NCBI GenBank assembly: GCA_022791815.1
Contig: JAAVZU010000064.1
Coordinates: forward strand, 1-48,720
Direction of reading: 5' to 3'
Source of the DNA: Lachnospiraceae bacterium
GTDB taxonomy: Bacteria; Bacillota; Clostridia; Lachnospirales; Lachnospiraceae
DNA length: 48,720 nt
Position numbers and translations under genes: made by a program. Of this stretch, positions 25,279-34,245 are shown piece by piece. The stretch's first letter is position 1. Each line of letters opens with the position of its first letter. A model generated the notes under the pieces. That model saw nothing but the letters and a program-made list of their open reading frames with translations. It was not told the origin of the DNA and searched no databases.

Positions 25279-26499
25279 ATGAAAAGTCACTTAGTTAAGG
25301 TATCTGCAATCGGTCTGGCAGGAAGTTTAATGTTTCAGGCGGGTAGCCTGCCAGTTCTGGCAAAGCAGACAGTTTTAACTGATAACAATTCCGTAGCAGG
25401 AGTATCTGTAGCTCTGGAGGAATATGCAAAAGATAACAAAGAGAAAACAGATAACAAAAGTGTAGTAGATGCAGGCAAAGATGCCGCTTTAGCTGCTGTG
25501 AATACAGTAGTCGCTGAAGATATCGAACTGAATATCAAGTATGATCGTTTGGGCATTGCGGATGTTGAGGAATCTTTGAATGTCCGCAAAAAGGCAAGTA
25601 CAGATTCTAAAGTAATTGCAAAGATGGGTAAGTATGCTGCATGTAATGTAGAGAAGATTACAAAAAGCGGCTGGGCTAAGATTAAATCTGGTGATATACA
25701 GGGGTATGTTTTAGCTAAATATCTCATTATGGATGAGGAGGCAGAGGCACTTGCCCTTAAGGTTGGTAAGAAAATAGCAACTGTTAAGACAGAAACTCTG
25801 AATGCACGTTTTTTGCCAAGCACGCAGTCAGCCAAGTACACCTTAGTCCCAAATGGAGAGGAACTAGAAGTAGTAAGAGAAAATATAAGCGAAAAGTATG
25901 TGAGCAATTTTATTTCAAAACATTTTAACACAAAAAAAACAAAGGCATATATCCGTGATGTAGATAAAGAAGCTATGAAGGAAGGATTAGCGGACTGGGT
26001 CTGTGTATCCATTGATGATGAGAAGACATTTGTATCAAAGGAATTTGTTACATTTTCTTATGAGTTAAAAAGAGCTGTTTCTACAGAGACAAAAGAAACA
26101 GGAGGAAGTGGCAGTTCCGATTCTTCTGGACAAAGTTCAGTCCGGCTTTCTATGGTGTCCTATGCAAAACAGTTTCTTGGTAATCGTTATGTTTATGGTG
26201 GAACAAGTCTTACAAATGGAACAGATTGTTCTGGATTTACCATGGGAATTTATGCACATTTTGGATATGGACTTCCAAGAACTTCTTCTGCACAGGCTTC
26301 TGCAACTAGAACAATCAGTGCCAGTGAAGCAAAACCGGGAGATTTATTCTTTTATGGATATGGTGGTTCTGTTAGCCATGTAGCCATGTATATTGGTGGT
26401 GGCCAAGTAATTCATGCTAGCAACGAAAGAACAGGTATCAAGATATCTAATGCATTTTATCGTACCCCAATTAAGGTTGGCCGTGTGATAAATGACTAA
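25279..26499 (+). CDS. Secreted SH3-NlpC/P60 peptidoglycan endopeptidase
   Basis: 406 residues. An N-terminal signal peptide ends near LPVLAKQ. A first bacterial SH3 domain (about 95-155, SLNVRKKASTDSKVIAKMG) and a second, weaker SH3-like region (about 165-265) should bind the wall. A Ser/Gly linker follows, then a C-terminal NlpC/P60 domain (about 290-406). The catalytic Cys317 lies in TDCSGF, with a His in VSHVAMYIG and another polar site in VIHASN. Such enzymes cleave the stem peptide during growth, separation or germination. The consensus promoter implies high vegetative expression. A terminator follows. Confidence 0.93.
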   Translation: MKSHLVKVSAIGLAGSLMFQAGSLPVLAKQTVLTDNNSVAGVSVALEEYAKDNKEKTDNKSVVDAGKDAALAAVNTVVAEDIELNIKYDRLGIADVEESLNVRKKASTDSKVIAKMGKYAACNVEKITKSGWAKIKSGDIQGYVLAKYLIMDEEAEALALKVGKKIATVKTETLNARFLPSTQSAKYTLVPNGEELEVVRENISEKYVSNFISKHFNTKKTKAYIRDVDKEAMKEGLADWVCVSIDDEKTFVSKEFVTFSYELKRAVSTETKETGGSGSSDSSGQSSVRLSMVSYAKQFLGNRYVYGGTSLTNGTDCSGFTMGIYAHFGYGLPRTSSAQASATRTISASEAKPGDLFFYGYGGSVSHVAMYIGGGQVIHASNERTGIKISNAFYRTPIKVGRVIND

Positions 26500-26578
26500 A
26501 AATGGTTGCAGTTTACACCTGTGGTGCTTACAGTAACTAAAATGCAACATAAAAAGAATTTTTCAACATAAGTAGTTT

Positions 26579-26624
26579 AAAAAAGAGTTCTTTTGAGGTA
26601 TAATCTCAAGAGGACTTTTTTTAT
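26579..26624 (+). terminator. Terminator after the NlpC/P60 gene
   Basis: AGTTCTTTTGAG pairs with CTCAAGAGGACT (two G-U pairs), loop GTATAAT, followed by seven T. Confidence 0.88.
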
Positions 26625-26633
26625 TATGACAGT

Positions 26634-26662
26634 GTTAGCGATAGCACGAAGTGCATAGTAAC
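26634..26662. repeat. Short structured intergenic repeat, copy 1
   Basis: GTTA...TAAC enclose GCAC-GAA-GTGC. The layout (outer stem, 3-6-base internal loops, 4-bp inner stem, 3-base loop) matches the copies at 34027-34056 and 45609-45638. The surrounding 26625-26736 has no gene. Confidence 0.5.
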
Positions 26663-26736
26663 CGACGCTTTCATTTTAATAATGCCACCTTCAGCAACAC
26701 ATCAGTTTAATAACAAATTGAAAGGATTAGTGATTT

Positions 26737-28440
26737 ATGGATACAGTAGGATATATTTTAATTGGCCTTGCAGTTCTTGCTATTATTTTTATGATTAAAT
26801 CAAAATATGATGAGAGAGAATTACTTGCCAAAATGAAAAGAAAAATAGGAAAGGAATGGGGAAATCTTCCGACTGCTAGTTATACCCACGAGAAATTTTC
26901 TGCCATTGCAGAATTTTACAGGGCAAATCCTGGAAAATATGATGTGGATGATATTACATGGAATGATGTGGATATGGATACCATTTTTATGATGATGAAC
27001 CAGACAGGAAGCTCTATGGGAGAAGATTATCTTTATGCTCTTCTACGACGTTTGGAGGTTTCTCCTGAAAAGTTGAAAGAAAGAGAAGAACTGATTTCTT
27101 TTTTTCAGAAGAATGCAGAGGACAGACAAAAACTGCAGTTGGAATTTCACCTTATGGGGAAATTAAAGAATATTTCGCTTTATCAATATTTGAATAGAAT
27201 AGAGGAGATTCCAAGTCATAGTCCCATTGCCAGTATTTTTATGTCATCTATGTTGGTAGTATCTATACTGCTTATGGGATTATCAGTTTTTCAAATTGTA
27301 CCAGCCGTGTATGGAGTGGTTTTATTTGTCTGTACTGTAGTTAATAATATTATTTATTATTTCCAGCGAAAGTCCCATATTGAAAAATACTATAATGTAT
27401 TTATGTACATTATCCGTATGTTGGAGGGAGCAAAGACAATAGAGAAGAACTCCATGGACAAGGTAGAGCCATATTTGAAACGTTTAAGAGAGATTTCCCA
27501 TGACTTTGCAGGTTTTGAGCGAGGTTCTTTTATTGTATTTTGTAAAGGGGATGCTGGCTCTATGTGGGATGTATTACTGGATTATGTGCGTATGTTATTT
27601 CATTTTGACTTAATTAAATTTGATTCTATGGCAAAAAAAGTAAAGAATCATCAAAAAAAGTTAAATGAAATGTATGAAATTTTAGGATTTTTAGATTCTA
27701 TGATTGCAGTAGCCTCTTTTCGTACCTGGCTTGGTGAGGAAGGGTATTGTATTCCAAAACTTATTTCAACAAAGAAACCAAAGTTTTATATGGAAAAAGG
27801 TTATCACCCAATGATTACAGAACCAGTATCTAATTCCATAAAGGCAGACAGACCAGTTTTGATTACTGGATCTAATGCATCTGGTAAGTCCACTTTTATA
27901 AAGACTGCTGCCATTAACGGAATCTTGGCACAGACAGTGCATACTGCTGCCGCAAAGACTTATGAAGCTTCTTATTTCAAGATACTTTCCTCCATGGCAC
28001 TTCGTGATGATTTACAGGGAAATGAAAGTTATTATATTGTGGAAATTAAGTCTTTAAAGAGAATTTTAGACCAGATAGAGGAAGAACTTCCAACTCTTTG
28101 TTTTGTAGATGAGGTGCTTCGGGGAACAAATACTTTAGAGCGTATTGCAGCATCCTCCCAGATTCTTAAAAGCTTTGCAGATACTAATGCCATTTGTTTT
28201 GCAGCAACTCATGATTTAGAACTAACCCATATTTTAGAAAAACATTATGATAATTACCATTTCCAAGAACAGGTGGAAGAGGGTAATGTGCTGTTTGACT
28301 ATATACTCCGAAGTGGAAAGGCAATTTCAAGAAACGCTATTAAACTTCTTGGTATGATGGGATATCAGAAAGATATTATTGAAAAAGCAGAAAATTTAGC
28401 AAATACATTTCTAGAAAAAGGTATTTGGAAACAAGTATAG
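26737..28440 (+). CDS. Membrane-bound MutS-like ATPase
   Basis: 567 residues. One N-terminal helix (about 4-20) and a helical hairpin (about 165-210) should place it in the membrane. The C-terminal third is a MutS-family ATPase with Walker A GSNASGKST (378-386), Walker B with CFVDEVLRGTNT, and ATHDLELT. It has no MutS mismatch-recognition domain (no FYE motif). A central helical region (about 215-340) stands in for the lever/clamp. It ends 21 bases before mutS, so it is very likely in the same operon as mutS, mutL and miaA. Function is unknown. Homologues are usually annotated as MutS-related without evidence of mismatch repair. The ATG has an AAAGGA site. Confidence 0.85.
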   Translation: MDTVGYILIGLAVLAIIFMIKSKYDERELLAKMKRKIGKEWGNLPTASYTHEKFSAIAEFYRANPGKYDVDDITWNDVDMDTIFMMMNQTGSSMGEDYLYALLRRLEVSPEKLKEREELISFFQKNAEDRQKLQLEFHLMGKLKNISLYQYLNRIEEIPSHSPIASIFMSSMLVVSILLMGLSVFQIVPAVYGVVLFVCTVVNNIIYYFQRKSHIEKYYNVFMYIIRMLEGAKTIEKNSMDKVEPYLKRLREISHDFAGFERGSFIVFCKGDAGSMWDVLLDYVRMLFHFDLIKFDSMAKKVKNHQKKLNEMYEILGFLDSMIAVASFRTWLGEEGYCIPKLISTKKPKFYMEKGYHPMITEPVSNSIKADRPVLITGSNASGKSTFIKTAAINGILAQTVHTAAAKTYEASYFKILSSMALRDDLQGNESYYIVEIKSLKRILDQIEEELPTLCFVDEVLRGTNTLERIAASSQILKSFADTNAICFAATHDLELTHILEKHYDNYHFQEQVEEGNVLFDYILRSGKAISRNAIKLLGMMGYQKDIIEKAENLANTFLEKGIWKQV

Positions 28441-28461
28441 AGATTACAAAAGGAGGATACT

Positions 28462-31116
28462 ATGACAGATAAATTAACCCCCATGATGAAACAATATGTG
28501 GAAACGAAAGAAGAGTATAAGGATTGTATTTTATTTTATCGTCTGGGTGATTTTTATGAGATGTTTTTTGAGGATGCGATTACTGCATCCCGAGAATTGG
28601 AGATTACATTAACTGGAAAAAGCTGTGGATTAGAGGAGAGGGCACCTATGTGTGGAATTCCTTTCCACTCTTCAGAAGGCTATCTGACAAGGCTGGTAAA
28701 TAAAGGTTATAAGGTAGCGATTTGTGAACAGGTAGAAGATCCCAAAGAGTCAAAAGGGCTGGTGAAACGTGAAGTAGTGCGGATTGTTACACCTGGTACA
28801 AACTTAAATACCCAATCCTTGGATGAAACAAAGAATAATTATCTTATGGGGATTTTTTATGGAGTTTCTGCTTTTGGAATTGCTACAGTGGATGTTACAA
28901 CAGGTGATTTTTATTTGACAGAGGTTGACAATGGAAAAAAACTTATAGATGAATTACATAAATTTGCACCGACTGAGATTATATGCAATGAAGCACTGGC
29001 TATGTCAGGAGTAGATTTGTCTGAAGTGTCAGAGCGTTTGCAAATTGCAGTTTCCACTCTGGATAATTGGTATTTTGATGGAGAATTAGGGGAACGCTGC
29101 CTGATGGAACATTTTCATGTAAAAACACTAACAGGGCTTGGTATTACAGATTACCCAGTTGGTACTATTGCAGCAGGCGGTGTAATGCAGTATCTTCTGG
29201 AAACGCAGAAAAATGCCCTTTCCCATATTACAGGGATTACTCCTTATGCTTCCAATTCTTATATGATTTTGGATTCTGCAACCAGAAGGAATTTAGAACT
29301 TGTGGAGACTCTGCGTGAAAAACAAAAAAGAGGTTCTCTCCTTTGGGTTCTTGATAAGACCAAAACAGCTATGGGAGCAAGATTATTAAGAAGTTATATA
29401 GAACAGCCATTAATACGGAGAGAGGATATAGAGGCAAGATTAGATGCCATAGAAGAACTAAACCAGCATGTGATTACCAGAGAAGAATTACGGGAATATC
29501 TAAACCCGATTTATGATTTGGAAAGGCTGATTGGTAAAGTATCTTACCGTTCTGCAAATCCAAGAGATCTGACTGCTTTTTTATCTTCAATCGAAATGAT
29601 CCCACCTATTAAGACTCTGCTGGCAGATGCCCAGTGTATGGAATTAACCAGATTGTATAACAGCATGGATACTTTAGAAGATATAGCAGAGCTGATTCGT
29701 TCTGGTATCGGGGAAGAACCGCCAATTTCCGTAAAAGAAGGAGGCATTATAAGAGAAGGCTATAATGAAGAAGTGGACAAGCTCAGGAAGGCAAAAACAG
29801 AAGGAAAAACATGGCTTGCCCAGTTAGAGGAAAGGGAAAAGGAAGCTACAGGAATTAAAAATCTTCGTGTAAAATTTAATAAAGTCTTTGGTTACTACTT
29901 AGAAGTAACAAAATCTTATCAAGATTTAGTACCCGAATCATGGACAAGAAAGCAGACTCTTACCAATGCAGAACGTTATACTACACCAGAATTAAAGGAA
30001 CTAGAGGATGTGATACTTGGTGCAGAGGACAAATTGTTTGCTTTGGAATATGAATTATTTGTAGAAATGCGTGAAAAAATTGCAGCCCAAGTAGTAAGAA
30101 TAAAAGAAACAGCAAAAGCCATTGCGGGTATTGATGTATATGCTTCCCTTGCTTTAGTAGCGGAACATAACCAATATGTCCGCCCAGTTATCAATACTAA
30201 GGGAGTACTGGATATCAAGGAGGGCAGACATCCTGTTGTAGAAAAGATGATTCCTAATGATATGTTTGTAGCTAATGATACTTATTTAGATGAAAAGAAA
30301 CATCATATTGGAATTATTACAGGACCGAATATGGCAGGAAAGTCTACTTATATGAGGCAGACTGCTTTAATTGTACTTATGGCACAGATTGGTTGTTTTG
30401 TTCCAGCAGCATCTGCAAATATTGGTGTGGTAGACAGAATTTTTACCAGAGTTGGTGCATCAGATGACTTGGCATCTGGTCAAAGTACCTTTATGGTAGA
30501 AATGACAGAAGTTGCCAATATTCTTCGTAATGCTACCCGCCATAGTTTGCTGATTTTAGATGAAATCGGACGGGGAACCAGTACCTTTGATGGACTTAGT
30601 ATTGCATGGGCAGTAGTAGAGCATATTGCTAATCCAAAGTTAATTGGTGCAAAGACCTTATTTGCTACCCATTACCATGAACTAACAGAGCTGGAAGGGA
30701 AACTTGACTGTGTAGATAATTATTGTATTGCTGTTAAGGAGCAGGGAGAAGATATTGTATTTCTCCGAAAAATCATAAAAGGCGGTGCAGACCAAAGTTA
30801 TGGTATACAGGTGGCAAGACTGGCAGGTGTGCCAGATAGTGTATTAAAACGTGCCAGAGAGATTGTGAATGAATTAACAGATAACGATATTGTTGAGAAA
30901 ACGAAAAACATTGCGGTAGGGCAAAAGACTAAACAGTCTGTGGTAAAAGAGGAAAAGAATACGGAACAGATGTCCCTGTTTGATGGGGTTGGCAATATGC
31001 CTTCTGGAAATGAACTTCTTCTGGAAATACGGGATATGGATTTAAATGCTCTTACCCCAATGGATGCCATGAATAAACTTTACCAGATACAAAAGAAAAT
31101 CAAGGAAAAATGGTAG
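28462..31116 (+). CDS. mutS: DNA mismatch repair protein MutS
   Basis: 884-residue mismatch-recognition ATPase. The N-terminal mismatch domain has GDFYEMFFEDA, whose Phe-x-Glu pair inserts at the mispair. The connector, lever and clamp follow in the usual order (ARLDAIEEL, NKVFGYYLEVTKS). The ATPase has Walker A GPNMAGKST (about 621-629), the ABC-type ASDDLASGQSTFMVEM signature, Walker B LLILDEIGRGTSTFDG, and ATHYHELTELE. A C-terminal EQMSLFDG motif resembles a sliding-clamp-binding segment (QxxLF type). AGGAGG precedes the ATG. mutL begins 12 bases after the stop. Confidence 0.97.
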   Translation: MTDKLTPMMKQYVETKEEYKDCILFYRLGDFYEMFFEDAITASRELEITLTGKSCGLEERAPMCGIPFHSSEGYLTRLVNKGYKVAICEQVEDPKESKGLVKREVVRIVTPGTNLNTQSLDETKNNYLMGIFYGVSAFGIATVDVTTGDFYLTEVDNGKKLIDELHKFAPTEIICNEALAMSGVDLSEVSERLQIAVSTLDNWYFDGELGERCLMEHFHVKTLTGLGITDYPVGTIAAGGVMQYLLETQKNALSHITGITPYASNSYMILDSATRRNLELVETLREKQKRGSLLWVLDKTKTAMGARLLRSYIEQPLIRREDIEARLDAIEELNQHVITREELREYLNPIYDLERLIGKVSYRSANPRDLTAFLSSIEMIPPIKTLLADAQCMELTRLYNSMDTLEDIAELIRSGIGEEPPISVKEGGIIREGYNEEVDKLRKAKTEGKTWLAQLEEREKEATGIKNLRVKFNKVFGYYLEVTKSYQDLVPESWTRKQTLTNAERYTTPELKELEDVILGAEDKLFALEYELFVEMREKIAAQVVRIKETAKAIAGIDVYASLALVAEHNQYVRPVINTKGVLDIKEGRHPVVEKMIPNDMFVANDTYLDEKKHHIGIITGPNMAGKSTYMRQTALIVLMAQIGCFVPAASANIGVVDRIFTRVGASDDLASGQSTFMVEMTEVANILRNATRHSLLILDEIGRGTSTFDGLSIAWAVVEHIANPKLIGAKTLFATHYHELTELEGKLDCVDNYCIAVKEQGEDIVFLRKIIKGGADQSYGIQVARLAGVPDSVLKRAREIVNELTDNDIVEKTKNIAVGQKTKQSVVKEEKNTEQMSLFDGVGNMPSGNELLLEIRDMDLNALTPMDAMNKLYQIQKKIKEKW

Positions 31117-31128
31117 GAGGAATTGTCC

Positions 31129-32997
31129 GTGAGTAAGATTGTTTTATTAGACCAGAGTACCATTGATAAAATTGCGGCAGGCGAAGTAGTAGAAAGACCT
31201 TCTGCTGTAGTAAAGGAATTGGTGGAGAATGCTATTGATGCTGGGGCAAATGCAATTACTGTGGAGATAAAAGGCGGTGGCATTGATTTTATAAGAATTA
31301 CAGATAATGGCAGCGGGATTCTCCCAGAGGATATTCCGTCTGCATTTAAACGGCATGCTACCAGTAAAATCCGTTCGGTAGAAGACCTTCTTACCGTTTC
31401 CAGTCTTGGTTTCCGAGGAGAAGCACTGGCTAGTATTAGCGCCGTTGCCCAAGTGGAATTGATTACAAAAACCAGAGATTCTCTTATGGGAAATTGTTAT
31501 ATTATTGAGGGCAGTAAGGAAAAATCCATGGAGGAGATTGGCTGTCCAGAGGGAACAACTTTTGTTGTGAGAAATTTATTTTACAATACACCTGCCAGAA
31601 AGAAATTCTTAAAATCTGCCCAGACAGAAGCAGGTTATATTGGAGAACTGGTAGAGCGGCTTGCTATTTCCCACCCTAATATTGCCTTTAAATTTTTAAA
31701 TAACAACCAGCTTCGTCTGCATACCTCTGGAAACGGAAATTTAAAGGATATCATTTATCATATTTATGGAAGAGATATTGCCAAAGAATTGCTGGAGATT
31801 GATACCAAAAAAGGAAATCTTTCTATTCAGGGATTTATAGCAAAACCTATTGTTTCCAGAGGAAACCGAAATTACATGAATTATTTTATGAATGGAAGAT
31901 ACATTAAAGACAAAATTATTGGAAAAGCAATAGAGGAAGCATATAAACCTTATACTATGCAGCATCGTTATCCTATGACAGCATTATATTTTGAAATGGA
32001 CAGCAATCTTTTAGATGTCAATGTGCATCCTACCAAAATGGAGATTCGTTTTGCTGACAATCAGGAAATTTATCAATACATTTTAGATGCCATATCAGAA
32101 ACATTGGCAGGAAAAGAGATGATTCCTGAGGTAACTTTGATAAAAAAAGAAGAGGAAAATGAAAAAAGAGAAGAGAAAAAATTCTCTGCACCAGAGCCTT
32201 TTGAGGAAAAGCGGATAGAAAGAGAGAAGAAACAAAAAGAAAATCAAGAGAAAATGACAGCAGTTTTGAAAGAGGAAGTTTCCTATATGCCTATGCCATC
32301 TACTCTGCCCATACCAGAAAAGCCTTCTATACAAAATATAGAGGAACCTATTATCAAAAAAGAGAATATCCAGCAGGTGTCTGTGTTCTCCGAAAAACTT
32401 CTGGATAAGGAAGCGAAAAAACATCATCGTATCATTGGACAGGTTTTTGAAACTTATTGGATGGTGGAATATCAGGATAAACTGTATATGATTGACCAAC
32501 ATGCAGCACATGAGAAAGTTTTATTTGAACAAACTATGAAAAATATAGAAGAGAAACAATTTACTTCCCAGATGCTTAGTCCGCCTATTATCTTAACACT
32601 TAATATGAGGGAACAGGAAGCACTGGAGCGTTATCTGCCTGAATTGACTAAGATTGGTTTTGAAATAGAATCTTTTGGAGGAAAGGAATATTCCGTAAGG
32701 GCAGTTCCTGGCAATTTATTTGGAATTGCATCTATGGATTTTCTTATGGAACTGATAGGTTCTTTATTGGAAGAGGTACATTTAAAATCTTCAGAAGTTG
32801 TTCTGGAAAAAGTGGCATCTATGTCTTGCAAGGCAGCAGTAAAAGGAAATACAAAACTTTCTTATGCGGAAGCAGAAGCACTGATTGATGAACTTATGGA
32901 ACTTGAAAATCCTTATCATTGTCCTCATGGCAGACCAGTAATTGTTTCTATGAGTAAATATGAACTGGAAAAGAAGTTTAAAAGGATTATTGGATAG
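31129..32997 (+). CDS. mutL: DNA mismatch repair endonuclease MutL
   Basis: 622 residues, partner of MutS. I chose GTG 31129 because AGGAGG at 31115-31120 leaves eight bases of spacing; the in-frame TTG 31123 is too close. The N-terminal GHKL ATPase has VVKELVENAIDAGA, ITDNGSGI and FRGEALASI. The C-terminal dimerisation domain keeps the endonuclease motif DQHAAHEKVLFE (about 456-467), the SCKAAVK metal-site motif and CPHGRP, so this is the nicking type of MutL found in bacteria without MutH. The middle linker (about 340-415) is Lys/Glu-rich. miaA starts 16 bases downstream. Confidence 0.96.
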   Translation: MSKIVLLDQSTIDKIAAGEVVERPSAVVKELVENAIDAGANAITVEIKGGGIDFIRITDNGSGILPEDIPSAFKRHATSKIRSVEDLLTVSSLGFRGEALASISAVAQVELITKTRDSLMGNCYIIEGSKEKSMEEIGCPEGTTFVVRNLFYNTPARKKFLKSAQTEAGYIGELVERLAISHPNIAFKFLNNNQLRLHTSGNGNLKDIIYHIYGRDIAKELLEIDTKKGNLSIQGFIAKPIVSRGNRNYMNYFMNGRYIKDKIIGKAIEEAYKPYTMQHRYPMTALYFEMDSNLLDVNVHPTKMEIRFADNQEIYQYILDAISETLAGKEMIPEVTLIKKEEENEKREEKKFSAPEPFEEKRIEREKKQKENQEKMTAVLKEEVSYMPMPSTLPIPEKPSIQNIEEPIIKKENIQQVSVFSEKLLDKEAKKHHRIIGQVFETYWMVEYQDKLYMIDQHAAHEKVLFEQTMKNIEEKQFTSQMLSPPIILTLNMREQEALERYLPELTKIGFEIESFGGKEYSVRAVPGNLFGIASMDFLMELIGSLLEEVHLKSSEVVLEKVASMSCKAAVKGNTKLSYAEAEALIDELMELENPYHCPHGRPVIVSMSKYELEKKFKRIIG

Positions 32998-33013
32998 AAA
33001 GAAGGAGAGAGTT

Positions 33014-33958
33014 ATGAAGAAACCCCTTGTTATTTTAACGGGACCTACAGCAGTGGGAAAAACAGAATTATCCATTAATCTTGCAAAAGCAATTGGTGGT
33101 GAGATTATATCTGCTGACTCTATGCAGGTATATAAAGAAATGGACATTGGAACTGCAAAGATTATGCCTCATGAAATGCAAGGAGTTCCTCATTATTTGG
33201 TGGATGAGTTTTCCCCAGATGAGGAGTTTCATGTGGTAAAGTTTAAAGAATATGCAGAACACTATATGAAACAAATATATGAAAAAGGAAAAATTCCTAT
33301 TATTGTGGGCGGTACTGGGTTCTATATCCAGGCATTATTAAAAAATGTTTCCTTTGATGAAAATAAAGAAGATAAGGCATTTAGGGAAGAATTGCAGGAT
33401 TTTGCAAAGGAACATGGATCAACTGTTCTTCATGAAAAGTTAAGAGAAGTAGATCCAGAGAGTGCTGACACTATTCATGAAAATAATATAAAACGAGTTA
33501 TTCGTGCGTTGGAATTTTACCATCTGACAGGAAAGAAGATTTCAAGGCATAATGAAGAAGAAAAAGAGAAAGAATCTCCTTACAACTTTGCTTATTTTGT
33601 GCTTACCAATGACAGGAAAGTGTTATATGAACGAATTGATAAACGTGTAGATTTGATGATGGAAAAGGGACTTTTGGAAGAAGTAGCTGCTTTGAAGAAG
33701 AAAGGATATTCCAAAGATTTAGTTTCTATGCAGGGACTTGGTTATAAAGAAATTTATGCTTATCTTTTGGGAGAAATTTCTTTAGAGGAAGCCATCTATA
33801 TTTTAAAACGTGACACTAGACATTTTGCGAAAAGGCAACTTACATGGTTTCGCAGGGAAAAGGATGTTATATGGGTAGATAAATCTTTGTTTTCCGATGA
33901 AAAAAAGGTACTTTCTTTTTGTATGGCAAAATTAAAAGAAAAAAATATAACAGAATGA
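33014..33958 (+). CDS. miaA: tRNA dimethylallyltransferase MiaA
   Basis: 314 residues from ATG 33014, which has GAAGGAGAG just before it. A longer frame would overlap mutL and is not needed. It adds dimethylallyl to A37 of tRNAs reading UNN codons. The P-loop is GPTAVGKTELS near the N-terminus. ISADSMQVYKEMDIGTAK and VGGTGFYIQALL are substrate-binding blocks, and RHFAKRQLTWFRRE near the end is the tRNA-binding signature. The mutS-mutL-miaA order is common in Firmicutes. Confidence 0.96.
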   Translation: MKKPLVILTGPTAVGKTELSINLAKAIGGEIISADSMQVYKEMDIGTAKIMPHEMQGVPHYLVDEFSPDEEFHVVKFKEYAEHYMKQIYEKGKIPIIVGGTGFYIQALLKNVSFDENKEDKAFREELQDFAKEHGSTVLHEKLREVDPESADTIHENNIKRVIRALEFYHLTGKKISRHNEEEKEKESPYNFAYFVLTNDRKVLYERIDKRVDLMMEKGLLEEVAALKKKGYSKDLVSMQGLGYKEIYAYLLGEISLEEAIYILKRDTRHFAKRQLTWFRREKDVIWVDKSLFSDEKKVLSFCMAKLKEKNITE

Positions 33959-33990
33959 AAGTATCGATAATACTCTCAAAGTACACTTCC

Positions 33991-34056
33991 ATGCTGCCTT
34001 GGGCAGCATCACCATAAATAAAAATTGATTGCTTCGTGCTTTGTGCCCCCGCAATC
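33991..34056. repeat. Intergenic hairpins including structured repeat copy 2
   Basis: ATGCTGCC (33991-33998) pairs with GGCAGCAT (34002-34009) but has no T-run. Then 34027-34056 forms GATTGC...GCAATC with an inner GTGC/GTGC wobble stem, homologous to 45609-45638 (22 of 30 bases identical, with compensatory stem changes). The following 34057-34110 resembles the 70-base unit at 45520 in layout. The rest of 33959-34245 has no gene. TATATT at 34197-34202 with an extended TGG is a possible -10 for the next gene. Confidence 0.55.
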
Positions 34057-34245
34057 ACCAACTGTATTTGTACTCCAGACTATCGCCCTACGCACTCATA
34101 CAGTTAGCCAGGCAAATAGTTACATTCCTTTGTAAATAAACTTCACAAAATGCAACCGTTTGTCAGGACTTTTAGAGTAAATTTTTCCAAACATGGTATA
34201 TTTTATAAGAAATAAGTGAAAAATAGAATGGAAAGGACTATTAGG

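Noticed and set aside
26108-26383. A 91-codon plus-strand frame inside the NlpC/P60 gene
   Set aside because: It is an out-of-frame shadow of the catalytic domain, which is intact in the main frame.
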